The position numbers were made by a program, and so were the translations under genes. Below are positions 15,168 through 23,089 of a stretch of 28,250 nucleotides of DNA, piece by piece. The notes below the pieces were generated by a model. That model was not told where the DNA came from, did no database searches, and was given only the letters and a program-made list of their open reading frames with translations. Source of the DNA: JBEKCP01 sp050014815 (GTDB lineage: Bacteria; Planctomycetota; Planctomycetia; Pirellulales; Thermoguttaceae); the NCBI GenBank assembly GCA_050014815.1, contig JBEKCP010000013.1, positions 1 through 28,250 on the forward strand. Reading direction: 5' to 3'. Each line of letters starts with the position of its first letter. Position 1 is the stretch's first letter.

Positions 15168-17216
15168 TTACTTCGTCCGCCGGCCTGGCGTGGTCGTCGG
15201 CCGCCGGTGCTGCTTGGCGGCCAGGTAGTTCGGATTGCCGGCCTGGCCCGTCAACTCGTAGAGGAACCGGCTGGGGATCGTGGGCCGGGCCTTGCCCCAC
15301 TTCTGCCGGCTCAGGGCCAGCGTGAGCGTCAGTTGACGCTTCGCCCGGGTCACGCCCACATAGCACAGCCGCCGCTCCTCGTCGATGGCCGAATCGCCGT
15401 CGGCCAGCGACCGGGCGTGCGGCAGCATGCCCTCTTCCATGCCGACCATGAAGACCTCGGGAAACTCCAGCCCCTTGGCGGCGTGCAAGGTCATCAGCGC
15501 GACGGCGTCCCGCTCCAATTGCGACTCCTTGTCGTCTTGGTCCGTACCGGCCAACGCGGTCTCCTGGAGAAAGCCGGCCAGCGTGGGCCCTTTCGCCCGC
15601 TTCTGGTAGGCGCCCACGGCATTGACGACCTCCTCGACGGCCGCCCAGCGGGCCTCGTGCTGGTCCGTTTCCGGGTAGAGCCGCTTGAGGTCCTCGCGAT
15701 AGCCGATCTCCTGGACCAGGCTGCGGACCGGGACAACCAGATCGTACTTGGCCGCCTTCTTCCCCGTCCCTTTCTCGCCCGCGGGCGGCGCAAAGGGGAC
15801 AGTCCCATTTTTGTGGCGTCCTGCCACAAAAATCGGGACAGTCCCCACGCACCGCTGGTAACGCCCCACGAGATCGCAGAACTTGTCCACGGCCGGCAGT
15901 CCCGCGTGCGGCAGGATTTCCCAGAGCGGCTTCTTCTCCGCGATCGCCCGTTCCATGAGGCGTTTGGCCGTGCCCTGGCCGATGCCGCGCGGCGGCGTGT
16001 TGAGGATCCGCAGGAGCGAGACCTCGTCGCGGGGGTTGGCGAGCACTTTGAGGTAGGCCAGGACGTCGCGGACTTCCTTGCGGTCGTAGAACGACATGCC
16101 GCCTATGAGAACGTAGGGGATTTTCGCCCGGCGGAGTTCCATCTCGAAGTTCCGGGGCTGTTCGTTGGTGCGGCAGAGGATGGCGAAGTCGCGTGGGCGG
16201 CGGCCCTCCTGCCGCACCCGCAAGGCGATCTGGCCGACGACCGCCTTGGCCTCCTGGCTCTCGTCTTCCAGTTGCAGGACGCGGGGCGGCTGGCCGCCGA
16301 CCATCGCCCGGAGCACCTTCGCGTGGCGAAGCCGGTTGAAGGCGATCAGGCGATTGGCCCAGGCGACGATCTCGCGGGTCGAGCGGTAATTGGTCTCCAG
16401 GCGGACGATCTTGGCGTCGGGCCAGTCTTTGCGGAAGCCGAGGATGTGGGCCACTTCCGCGCCCCGCCAGCCGTAGATCGACTGGTCGTCGTCGCCGACG
16501 ACGCACAGGTTGCGGTGGCCGGCGGCCAATGCCTTCACGATGCGGTACTGGCTGCCGTTGGTGTCCTGGTACTCGTCCACGAGGAGGTGATCGAACCGGC
16601 CGGCCTCGGCGGCGCGGACCTTCGGGAATTGCTCGAAAAGCTCCTCGGTCAAGAGCAGGAGGTCGTCGAAATCGACCGCCCCGGCGGCCTTCAACGCCTC
16701 CTGGTAACGGCGGTAGGCGGAGGCGGCCAGGTGCTCCTTGTCGGTCTCGGCCAGCGAGGCCGCCTGGGGGAACCGGACCGAGGCCATCTTCCACCGGCCG
16801 ATGAAGAAGAGCAGGTCGCCGGGCCGCAACTGCCCCTCGGCCGCCTTGATCTCGCGGAGTGCGCTGCGGGCGACGCCCTCCTGGTCGCCCCGGTCGTAGA
16901 TGGCGAACCCGGCCGGATAGCCCAGCCGCGTGATGTTCCGCCGCAGGATGCGGACGCAGAGCGAATGGAAGGTCGAGATTTCCGGCTGCTTTGGGAGCCG
17001 CTTGCCCAAGAGGGCGGCGGACCGCTGCTGCATTTCATCCGCCGCCTTGTTGGTGAAGGTGACGGCCAGGATCCGGTCCGGGGCGGTCCGGTGGCGAATC
17101 AACTCGGCGATGCGGTAGGTGACCACCCGGGTCTTGCCCGTCCCGGCCCCCGCCAGGACCAGCAGCGGGCCCGAAAGGGTCCTGACGGCCTCGTCTTGCT
17201 CGCGGTTGAGTTCCAT
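15168..17216 (-). CDS. UvrD/Rep/PcrA-family superfamily 1A DNA helicase
   Basis: The product is 682 residues from ATG 17216 (MELNREQDEAV). The longer frame to 17345 reads through the upstream promoter and palindrome and is not credible. Motifs in order are Walker A AGAGTGKT (22-29), VTFTNKAADEM, STFHSLCVRIL, LLVDEYQDTN (motif II), VVGDDDQSIYGWRGA (III), LETNYRS (IV), MTLHAAKGLEFPEVF (V) and YVGVTRAKRQL (VI). It unwinds DNA 3' to 5' in repair or replication restart. The length is near that of Rep, and the C-terminal tail of PcrA/UvrD is short here. A family C palindrome is inserted in frame at about residues 457-474, in the 2B subdomain region. The preceding AGGG is only a weak ribosome binding site. 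Confidence 0.93.
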   Translation of the reverse strand: MELNREQDEAVRTLSGPLLVLAGAGTGKTRVVTYRIAELIRHRTAPDRILAVTFTNKAADEMQQRSAALLGKRLPKQPEISTFHSLCVRILRRNITRLGYPAGFAIYDRGDQEGVARSALREIKAAEGQLRPGDLLFFIGRWKMASVRFPQAASLAETDKEHLAASAYRRYQEALKAAGAVDFDDLLLLTEELFEQFPKVRAAEAGRFDHLLVDEYQDTNGSQYRIVKALAAGHRNLCVVGDDDQSIYGWRGAEVAHILGFRKDWPDAKIVRLETNYRSTREIVAWANRLIAFNRLRHAKVLRAMVGGQPPRVLQLEDESQEAKAVVGQIALRVRQEGRRPRDFAILCRTNEQPRNFEMELRRAKIPYVLIGGMSFYDRKEVRDVLAYLKVLANPRDEVSLLRILNTPPRGIGQGTAKRLMERAIAEKKPLWEILPHAGLPAVDKFCDLVGRYQRCVGTVPIFVAGRHKNGTVPFAPPAGEKGTGKKAAKYDLVVPVRSLVQEIGYREDLKRLYPETDQHEARWAAVEEVVNAVGAYQKRAKGPTLAGFLQETALAGTDQDDKESQLERDAVALMTLHAAKGLEFPEVFMVGMEEGMLPHARSLADGDSAIDEERRLCYVGVTRAKRQLTLTLALSRQKWGKARPTIPSRFLYELTGQAGNPNYLAAKQHRRPTTTPGRRTK
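15795..15846. repeat. Palindromic element family C, copy 1, in frame inside the helicase gene
   Basis: GGGGACAGTCCCATTTTTGT and its inverted complement flank a short GGCGTCCTGCC centre. It encodes GTVPIFVAGRHKNGTVP on the minus strand. A second, more diverged copy is at 26633-26694. Confidence 0.9.
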
Positions 17217-17272
17217 GGCAGACCCTGGATGGTAAGCGGCGGGGGCCGGGGACGCAACTCCTGGGGCCGGCC

Positions 17273-17302
17273 TTGACGCCCCTCCTCCGCAAGCGCTATA
17301 CT
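17273..17302 (+). promoter_or_regulatory. Predicted sigma70-type promoter of the membrane TPR gene
   Basis: TTGACG (17273-17278) and TATACT (17297-17302) are separated by 18 bp. The start would be near 17309, with a leader of about 90 nt that contains palindrome F. It is divergent from the helicase gene. Confidence 0.65.
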
Positions 17303-17324
17303 TACTTCCGTTGCGGAAGTCCGT

Positions 17325-17376
17325 GTAGGGTGGCTCGCCGACCATGCTTCAAATGGTGCCCGTCGACCCACCCTAC
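17325..17376. repeat. Palindromic element family F in the leader of the TPR gene
   Basis: The arms GTAGGGTGGCTCGCCGACCA and the approximate complement ending ACCCACCCTAC flank TGCTTCAAA. It lies between the predicted promoter and the start codon, so the transcript would carry this hairpin. It is the only copy seen in the window. Confidence 0.8.
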
Positions 17377-17399
17377 CAAGATCCCCATGGCGGCACCCC

Positions 17400-18200
17400 A
17401 TGAAGAGCAAGCGGCGGCACGAATTGCAGACCAACGTCTTGGCCGATTGGCTGGGCGACATGCTCGAGCGGATCAGGCCGTTCCAGAATGCCATCCTGGG
17501 CACCGTGATCCTGCTGGCCATTGCGATCATCGGGATCATGTGGTGGCACAACCGGTCGATCGCGCAGGCCGGAGAGGCCTGGGCGGCCGTCCCGCTGGGG
17601 GCCGACGCGCCCCAGCCCTACGAACAGGTCGAAATGCGGTTCCCCAAGACGCCGGCGGGCGAGTGGTCCGGAATCCTGGCGGCCGACCAGTACCTCTTCA
17701 TCGGCTCGTACCAGCTCTTCCACAACAAGGCCGCGGCTGCCGAGGCCCTCAACAAGGCGCTGGAGGTTTACCAGAATATCCTCAAGGAGGCCACGTCACC
17801 CATGGCACAGGAGCGAGCGTGCTTCGGGCTGGCCCGAACGCTCGAATGCATGAACCGGCTCGACGAGGCCGTCGTGAGATATCAACAGGTGGTCGGTAAC
17901 TGGCCCAAGGGCATGTTTGCGACGGCCGCCCAAGACCGCTTGGACGACCTGGCGAAGATGTCGACGAAGGAATTCTACGACAGGTTCGCCAGGTTCAATC
18001 CGAAACCGCCGGCGCCCAAGGAGTCGGAGTCCGGCCCGGCGGGAAAGATTGGGCCGTTGCCGGAGAATCCGCCCGAGCCGCCAAGCAAACCACAGCCGCC
18101 CGCCAAGGTGGAGATACCTAAAGTGCCCGAGCCGCCAGCCAAGGCAGACGAGCCTGCCGTGCCCGAGCCGCCGAACAAGCCCGAGCCCCCTGCCAAGTAG
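17400..18200 (+). CDS. Membrane-anchored tetratricopeptide-type protein with proline-rich tail
   Basis: The product is 266 residues. The basic N-terminus (MKSKRRHELQ) is followed by one transmembrane helix at about 30-49, so the body faces the periplasm. Residues 85-190 are helical, with TPR-like units (AAAEALNKALEVYQNILKEA, and RLDEAVVRYQQVVGNWPKG). The architecture recalls YfgM-type proteins. From about residue 200 the tail consists of repeated PEPPAK and PEPPNKPEPP units separated by charged residues, probably a spacer through the periplasm or a wall-contacting segment. No Shine-Dalgarno is visible. The following RluA gene begins 62 bp later, so the two may form an operon. The function is unknown beyond scaffolding. 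Confidence 0.75.
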   Translation: MKSKRRHELQTNVLADWLGDMLERIRPFQNAILGTVILLAIAIIGIMWWHNRSIAQAGEAWAAVPLGADAPQPYEQVEMRFPKTPAGEWSGILAADQYLFIGSYQLFHNKAAAAEALNKALEVYQNILKEATSPMAQERACFGLARTLECMNRLDEAVVRYQQVVGNWPKGMFATAAQDRLDDLAKMSTKEFYDRFARFNPKPPAPKESESGPAGKIGPLPENPPEPPSKPQPPAKVEIPKVPEPPAKADEPAVPEPPNKPEPPAK

Positions 18201-18262
18201 TCTCTGCCGCCGAGAATCTCTACAAGTCACTGAGTAGCGGGCCCGGGGCGCCGTCCCTTCCC

Positions 18263-19297
18263 ATGCAACTCTCCAACGTGCCGGTCGAGTTCGTGGTCGA
18301 GCCGCCCGAGGCGGGCCAGCGGCTCGATACGGTCCTGACCATCCGCTTTCACGATTACAGCCGCGCCCATCTCTGCCGGGTCATCACGGCCGGCGGTGTC
18401 CAGGTCAACGGCAAGGGGGGCAAACCCGCCTATCGCGTCGTCGCCGGGCAGCGGATTTCCGTCCTCCTGCCGGAGATCCCCCGGCAGTCGCCCCGCCCCG
18501 AGAATATCCCACTGGACGTTCTCTACGAGGACGAAGACCTGGTGGTGATCAACAAGCCCCCGGGCATGGTGGTCCACCCTGCCCGGGGCCACTGGTCGGG
18601 GACGCTGGCCGGCGCGCTCCAGTACCATTTCGGGCCGAGCCTCAGCAGCACGGCCGGGCCGCTGAGGCCGGGGATCGTTCACCGCCTGGACCGCGACACC
18701 AGCGGCGTGATCCTCGTCGCCCGGACCGACCAGGCCCACAGCAAGCTGGGCGAGCAGTTCCGGGCCCGCTCGATCGAGAAGGAGTATTTCGCGCTGGTGA
18801 GCGGCTGTCCGGACCGCGACCGGGACCTCATCGACCGCACGATCGGCGTACACCCGGTCGACCGCAAGAAAATGGCCATCTTGCGCGACCACGCCGACCA
18901 AACAAGCTCGGTGCCCACTGGTGCCCAGGCCGGCCGATCCGCCCAGACGTTCTACGAGGTGGTGGAACGATTCGACGGTTTTGCGGCGATGCGGGTCCTG
19001 CCGAAGACGGGCCGCACCCACCAGATCCGCGTCCACTTGGCGCACGCGGGCTGCCCCGTCCTGTGCGATCGCCAGTACGGCGGGCGGGCGGAGCTCACCC
19101 GGGGCGAGATCCGCCGGGACCCTGCGGACACGACAGTCCTCTTGGCGCGGCAGGCCCTGCACGCCCGGCGATTGCGGTTCCTGCACCCCCGCACCGGCGA
19201 GTCGCTGGAGGTTGCGGCCCCCTTGCCCGCCGACATGGCCGCCGTGCTCGAGGAACTTCGCCGGTGGCGGGAAGTAAGGATGAAGGATGAAGGATGA
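18263..19297 (+). CDS. RluA/RluD-family pseudouridine synthase
   Basis: The product is 344 residues. An N-terminal S4-like RNA-binding domain (about 17-75, including SRAHLCRVITAGGVQVNGK) is followed by the catalytic domain: INKPPGMVVHPARG (96-109) and HRLDRDTSG (140-148) with catalytic Asp143. The late motif KTGRTHQIRVHLAHAGCPV is also present. It isomerises specific uridines in rRNA or tRNA, and the S4 domain favours an RluD-like 23S rRNA role. The C-terminus (REVRMKDEG) and the stop codon are provided by an AGGATGA heptamer array that begins inside the gene. The original end was probably slightly different. It follows the TPR gene by 62 bp on the same strand. Confidence 0.93.
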   Translation: MQLSNVPVEFVVEPPEAGQRLDTVLTIRFHDYSRAHLCRVITAGGVQVNGKGGKPAYRVVAGQRISVLLPEIPRQSPRPENIPLDVLYEDEDLVVINKPPGMVVHPARGHWSGTLAGALQYHFGPSLSSTAGPLRPGIVHRLDRDTSGVILVARTDQAHSKLGEQFRARSIEKEYFALVSGCPDRDRDLIDRTIGVHPVDRKKMAILRDHADQTSSVPTGAQAGRSAQTFYEVVERFDGFAAMRVLPKTGRTHQIRVHLAHAGCPVLCDRQYGGRAELTRGEIRRDPADTTVLLARQALHARRLRFLHPRTGESLEVAAPLPADMAAVLEELRRWREVRMKDEG

Positions 19298-19345
19298 AGG
19301 ATGAAGGATGAAGGATGAAGGCGGAAGGATGAAGGCGGAAGGAAA
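19275..19345. repeat. AGGATGA heptamer array at the 3' end of the pseudouridine synthase gene
   Basis: Tandem AGGATGA units, later mixed with AGGCGGA units, start inside the last codons of the synthase gene and supply its TGA stop. Confidence 0.93.
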
Positions 19346-19375
19346 AACAACTTCAGATTTGCGATTTCAGATTCA

Positions 19376-19441
19376 AATTTGCAATTTGCAATTTCAAATT
19401 TGCAATTTGCAATTTGCAATTTCAAATTTGCAATTTGCAAT
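19376..19441. repeat. CAATTTG heptamer array, second locus
   Basis: Tandem TTTGCAA/CAATTTG units, with TTTCAAA variants, are the same family as the array at 3564-3743. The array ends 24 bp before the start of the beta-propeller gene. Nothing else is seen between 19346 and 19465. Confidence 0.9.
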
Positions 19442-19465
19442 CCCTGACCCCTGCCCCTGTCCCCT

Positions 19466-20761
19466 ATGAAAACCTTCGGCATCGGCGTCCTCTTCCTGCT
19501 GCCCATCGTTTCGAGCGCCCAGCCGCCCGGCACTCCCGCTGCCGCGGAGACCCGCGAGGACGGCCCGGTGGCCTCGCCGGAGCCGGATTGGCCGCAATGG
19601 AACGGCCCGCGACGCGACGGCATCTCCGCCGAGAAGGGCCTCCTGCCGACCTGGCCGGAAGCCGGACCAAGGCTCGCCTGGAAGATCGGCGACCTGGGAC
19701 GCGGCTGGTCGTCGCCCATCATCGTCCGCGACCGGCTCTATGTTACGGGCGACGCGGGCGACGACCTCGTGATCTATGCCTTCGACCTCGACGGCAAGCC
19801 GCTGTGGAAGGCCACCAGCGGTCGATCGTGGACCGGCTCTTACCGAGGGGCCCGGGCCTGCCCGGCCTTTTCCGAAGGAAAGCTCTACCACATGAACGCC
19901 CACGGCCGCGTGGCCTGCCTGGACGCCGCCACGGGCAACGAACTCTGGGCCGTCAACGTCCTGGAGCGGTTCCAGGGGCAGAACATCACCTGGGCCATGA
20001 GCGAATGCCTGCTGGTCGATGGTCCCCGCGTGATCGTGACGCCGGGCGGCCAGAAGGCCCTGATGGCCGCCCTCGACAAGCACACCGGCCGCACCGTCTG
20101 GACCACCGAGCCCTTGCGCGAGGACCGGACGTCGCACTGCTCGCCGCTCTTGTTCCGCCATGCGGGACGCCGCATCGTGGCGAGCTGCTCGTCGGCACAT
20201 GGCTTCGCGGCGGATGCCGATACCGGCGAACTGCTCTGGACGGTGCCGCTCAAAAACCCTTATGGCACTAACATCACGACTCCCGTCTACGGCTCGGGCC
20301 GCATCTTCTACACGACTGCCTACGTCTTTGGCGCGTGCTACCGGTTGCAGCCGCGCGATGGGGGACTACAGGCCGAAAAAGCCTGGGACACGACCCTGGA
20401 CACTTGCACCGGCACGGTTCTGCTCGCGGACGGCCGGCTCTACGGCAGCGGCTACAAGGAGCACAAGTCCTGGCTCTCGCTGGATTGGAAGACCGGCGCG
20501 ATCCGCTACGAGCTCAAGGACCTGACGACCGGGGCGGCCGTGTTTGCCGACGGCCGGCTGTACTGCCTGGCCGAGGACGGCCGGGCGGCCCTGCTGCGGC
20601 CCACGCCCGAGCGTTTCGAGATCGACGGCCAGTTCCGCTTCCTGCCGGAGAGGGTATCCGATGCCTGGGCACACCCCGTGCTGCTCCACGGCCGGCTCTA
20701 CCTGCGTTACCACGACACCCTTTGGTGCTATGACGTGCGGCCCCGAGATCGCGGGCGATGA
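19466..20761 (+). CDS. Secreted PQQ/BamB-like beta-propeller protein
   Basis: The product is 431 residues. The signal peptide MKTFGIGVLFLLPIVSSAQP is probably cleaved after SSA. The start of the mature domain, DWPQWNGPRRDG, is the usual opening of planctomycete quinoprotein-like propellers (W-P-x-x-x-G-x-x-x-x-G). Blades follow with PQQ-repeat features such as VYAFDLDGKPLWKA-like IYAFDLDGKPLWKA, CLDAATGNELWAVNV, ALDKHTGRTVWTTEP, ADADTGELLWTVPL and SLDWKTGAIRYELKD. These folds often act as periplasmic scaffolds or bind substrates, and true PQQ binding cannot be shown here. No close promoter is visible, since the upstream region is repeats. Confidence 0.85.
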   Translation: MKTFGIGVLFLLPIVSSAQPPGTPAAAETREDGPVASPEPDWPQWNGPRRDGISAEKGLLPTWPEAGPRLAWKIGDLGRGWSSPIIVRDRLYVTGDAGDDLVIYAFDLDGKPLWKATSGRSWTGSYRGARACPAFSEGKLYHMNAHGRVACLDAATGNELWAVNVLERFQGQNITWAMSECLLVDGPRVIVTPGGQKALMAALDKHTGRTVWTTEPLREDRTSHCSPLLFRHAGRRIVASCSSAHGFAADADTGELLWTVPLKNPYGTNITTPVYGSGRIFYTTAYVFGACYRLQPRDGGLQAEKAWDTTLDTCTGTVLLADGRLYGSGYKEHKSWLSLDWKTGAIRYELKDLTTGAAVFADGRLYCLAEDGRAALLRPTPERFEIDGQFRFLPERVSDAWAHPVLLHGRLYLRYHDTLWCYDVRPRDRGR

Positions 20762-20807
20762 TGCCCCTGCTGCGGCGCTCAGTCCTCCCCACCCGCTCTC
20801 CTTTGCA

Positions 20808-20842
20808 TCTTTGCGCCTTGGCGCCTTTGCGTGATATCCTTC
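20808..20842. repeat. Palindromic element family H, single arm
   Basis: The sequence CTTTGCGCCTTGGCGCCTTT with GCGTGATATCCTT is nearly the same as the right arm of the element at 14889-15096. No partner arm was seen nearby. The 20762-21001 gap otherwise holds only the promoter region of the next gene. Confidence 0.75.
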
Positions 20843-20902
20843 ACCGTCACCGCGTTGCTTCACGAGAGGCCATCCGCAAGCGCGGCACAACCGAGGATGG
20901 AC

Positions 20903-20931
20903 TTTTCGGAATCCGGCAGAATTGCTAGAAT
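20903..20931 (+). promoter_or_regulatory. Possible promoter with extended -10
   Basis: TGCTAGAAT (extended -10, hexamer at 20926-20931) lies 17 bp after a weak TTTTCG (20903-20908). It precedes the 217-residue unknown gene with a leader of about 64 nt. Confidence 0.4.
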
Positions 20932-21001
20932 ATGACCTTGTGGCGATCGGCGGTTTCAGCCATCGGCCAGACCCAAAACCCAAGAAGAACGGAGGCACGC
21001 C

Positions 21002-21655
21002 ATGGGCATCGATCCACGGAGGCGGCAGAAGAAACTGGAGCGGCGCAGGGCCAAGCAGAAGGCCCAACGGCGGGAGTTGGCCCGGCGGGAGTCGGGCGGC
21101 CTTCCCGCTCGTTTCCAGGAGGCATCGACCGCCCCGATCCTGCACTGTTGGGCGGCCCAGAACGTCTGGTCGGCGGGCATCGGCCACGTGGTGATGAGCC
21201 GCCAGATGCCTCATGGGCAGGTGGCGTTCGCCGTGTTCCTGGTCGATAGGTACTGCCTCGGCGTGAAGGACGTCTTCATGAACGTGATGCCGAGGGCGAT
21301 CTACGACCAGAGGGTCCACGACAAGCTGGCCAAGCAGGGCCCGCTGGTCCTCTTGAAGCCCGAGTGTGCGAGGAAGCTGATCGAGGGGGCGGTGCAGTAC
21401 GCGCTGGACTTGGGGCTGCCGCCGCACCCGGACTACCGCGTCGCGAAATTGATCTTCGGGTCGATCTCGGCTGAGGCGTGTGCCCGGCAGTTCGTATTCG
21501 GCAAGGACGGGAGGCCGTTCTTCTTTTCGGGCCCGAACGACGATGCGGCCAAGTGCCGCATCATCCTGCACGCCCTCCACGAGCACTGCGGCCCCGACGG
21601 CTACCATTATGTGCTCGGGGGGCCCGGCTTGGCATTGGTCCCGCTGGAAGACTGA
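21002..21655 (+). CDS. Conserved-looking protein of unknown function with very basic N-terminus
   Basis: The product is 217 residues. Strong translation signals support it: GGAGG at 20991-20995, 6 nt before ATG 21002. The first 30 residues are dominated by Arg and Lys (PRRRQKKLERRRAKQKAQRR), suggesting nucleic-acid or ribosome contact. The rest is mixed alpha/beta, with LHCWAAQNVWSAGIGHVVMS, VAFAVFLVDRYCLGVKDVF and LGLPPHPDYRVAKLIFGSI. It ends with a short strand-rich part containing FVFGKDGRPFFFSGPNDD. There is no signal peptide or membrane helix. I do not recognise a characterised family. Normal codon use and a clear ribosome binding site make it a real gene. Its transcript would end near palindrome E. 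Confidence 0.75.
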   Translation: MGIDPRRRQKKLERRRAKQKAQRRELARRESGGLPARFQEASTAPILHCWAAQNVWSAGIGHVVMSRQMPHGQVAFAVFLVDRYCLGVKDVFMNVMPRAIYDQRVHDKLAKQGPLVLLKPECARKLIEGAVQYALDLGLPPHPDYRVAKLIFGSISAEACARQFVFGKDGRPFFFSGPNDDAAKCRIILHALHEHCGPDGYHYVLGGPGLALVPLED

Positions 21656-21663
21656 TCGCGTGG

Positions 21664-21723
21664 GTGGCACGCCCTGAAAGGGCGTGGCAACACGCGCAAC
21701 CACGCCCTTTCAGGGCGTGCCAC
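21664..21723. repeat. Palindromic element family E between convergent genes
   Basis: The arms GTGGCACGCCCTGAAAGGGC (21664 onward) and their complement ending at 21723 give a 24-bp stem around a 12-nt centre. Each arm has an inner CGCCCTGAAAGGGCG hairpin. Located between convergent genes, it may act as a bidirectional terminator although it lacks a T-tract. Confidence 0.88.
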
Positions 21724-21748
21724 GCATCACGCGATGACTGACGGAGCG

Positions 21749-22927
21749 CTAGCGATCGACGTTTCCGGCTTTCGCCGCGGCCTGCTTCGCCGCGGGGGCG
21801 GCCGCCGGGGCATCGGCCGGCGCGAAGACCTGCGCGTCGTAGGAGAAGAGGGCATGGGCCGCCGCCATCGTCACGGCGACCTCCTGGCTGCTCAGTGAAG
21901 GCAGGTTCCACTGGTAGCGCTCCGCTCGCAGCGCGCCGCTGACGAATTGGATCGACTGGACGATCTTCGGGTCCTCCAGGCGGGCCGCGGGGAGACTGAG
22001 CACCAGCCATTCGAGCACCCCGGCGGTCGAGGCCAAGGCCGAGGCGGGGTCGCGGCCGGCGCGGCCCCAACTGCCGTCGGAATTCTCGGTCGCCAGCACG
22101 TAATCCTGGCACTGCTGGACGTACTTCCTGGCCGCGATGAAATCGCCCTCGACCGGCAGCTTCTGCCGACTGCGCTGCTCCAACGCCCAACTGAAGGCCA
22201 AGAGCCGCGCCACGGCCGCCTGGGGCACCTGGCCCAACGACTGCTTCATCTCCTCCCGCACCATCCGCTCGACCGACCACTCCTCGCCCAGCGAGTTCTT
22301 CCAGGTGGGCTCCGAGACGTAATAGGCCAGTGCGACCAGCTTCAACGAGAAATCCCGCCCCGAGCGGCAGGCAAGCTTTTCGTTCTCGATCAGGTCGGCA
22401 ACGGTGCGGACGTGGTCGCCGGCGCGGGCGGGATACTCGGCGGGGACCCTCGACAGGGCCAGCATGGCCGCCAGTTGGGACGGGGCCTCCTGATATCCGT
22501 AGCCGACCCGGGCCGCGAGGTGGCCTTCGGAGACCATGAGGGGCTCGCGGCCGCCGCACGGGTGGTTCCAGCACAGGCAGGTGATGCCGTTGACCTTTTG
22601 CCCGGTCGGCCCGTCTTCGTGGATCTCCGACTGGCAGCCGAAGGCCCGGCAGAACTGGATGACGTCGGAGATGCTGCTCTGGCCCGTGTTGAAGGGCTGC
22701 TGGTAGACGCCGCCGAGGGTTTGGCGAACGCGGTCCCGCAGTTCGGTCATGGCGGGGCTCAACTGCTTTTTCGGTTGCGGCTTCGCGGCGGGAGCGGCCC
22801 CATCGGCCGGTTTCCCGGCGGGGGCGGCGTCGCCGGCCGGCTTGTCGGCCGACCGCCCCGTCGCGGCGGACCCGAGGAAGACGGCAAGCACGACGCCTGC
22901 TGAAAAGATGCCAGCGACACGCGACAT
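21749..22927 (-). CDS. Secreted planctomycete-type protein of unknown function
   Basis: The product is 392 residues, with AGGGAG about 9 nt before ATG 22927. The signal peptide (MSRVAGIFSAGVVLAVFLGS) is followed by a low-complexity Ala/Pro/Lys linker (about 28-55). The mature domain begins at LSPAMTELRDRVRQTLGGVY. It continues with a Cys-containing stretch VNGITCLCWNHPCGG, ARVGYGYQEAPSQLAAMLAL and a series of helical repeats. A late NSDGSWGR motif recalls alpha/alpha-toroid folds. The C-terminus is another Ala/Pro-rich stretch. I recognise the pattern as one recurrent in planctomycete genomes but know no function. It is near, and on the same strand as, the larger secreted protein upstream, with palindrome A2 between them. 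Confidence 0.72.
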   Translation of the reverse strand: MSRVAGIFSAGVVLAVFLGSAATGRSADKPAGDAAPAGKPADGAAPAAKPQPKKQLSPAMTELRDRVRQTLGGVYQQPFNTGQSSISDVIQFCRAFGCQSEIHEDGPTGQKVNGITCLCWNHPCGGREPLMVSEGHLAARVGYGYQEAPSQLAAMLALSRVPAEYPARAGDHVRTVADLIENEKLACRSGRDFSLKLVALAYYVSEPTWKNSLGEEWSVERMVREEMKQSLGQVPQAAVARLLAFSWALEQRSRQKLPVEGDFIAARKYVQQCQDYVLATENSDGSWGRAGRDPASALASTAGVLEWLVLSLPAARLEDPKIVQSIQFVSGALRAERYQWNLPSLSSQEVAVTMAAAHALFSYDAQVFAPADAPAAAPAAKQAAAKAGNVDR

Positions 22928-22969
22928 GGATAATTGCTCCCTGGCTGGGTCGTGAGAAATGGTTGTTTA

Positions 22970-23047
22970 GTTTAGCGGGCGGGCTTGCCCGCCGTGAGGC
23001 ATAGCATTTTCCGCGCGTCCCACGGCGGGCAAGCCCGCCCGCTAAAC
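22970..23047. repeat. Palindromic element family A, copy 2 (two-armed)
   Basis: The arms at 22970-22994 and 23023-23047 are identical to those of copy 1 (core GCGGGCGGGCTTGCCCGCC), but the 28-bp centre is different. It lies between two secreted-protein genes. Confidence 0.92.
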
Positions 23048-23089
23048 GGACTCGAACGACACCCACATCGATTTCCGCAAGTTGCCGGC

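Noticed and set aside
17217..17345. N-terminal extension of the helicase to 17345
   Set aside because: The extension crosses the predicted divergent promoter and part of palindrome F and adds low-complexity residues. MELNREQDEAV at 17216 is the normal family start.
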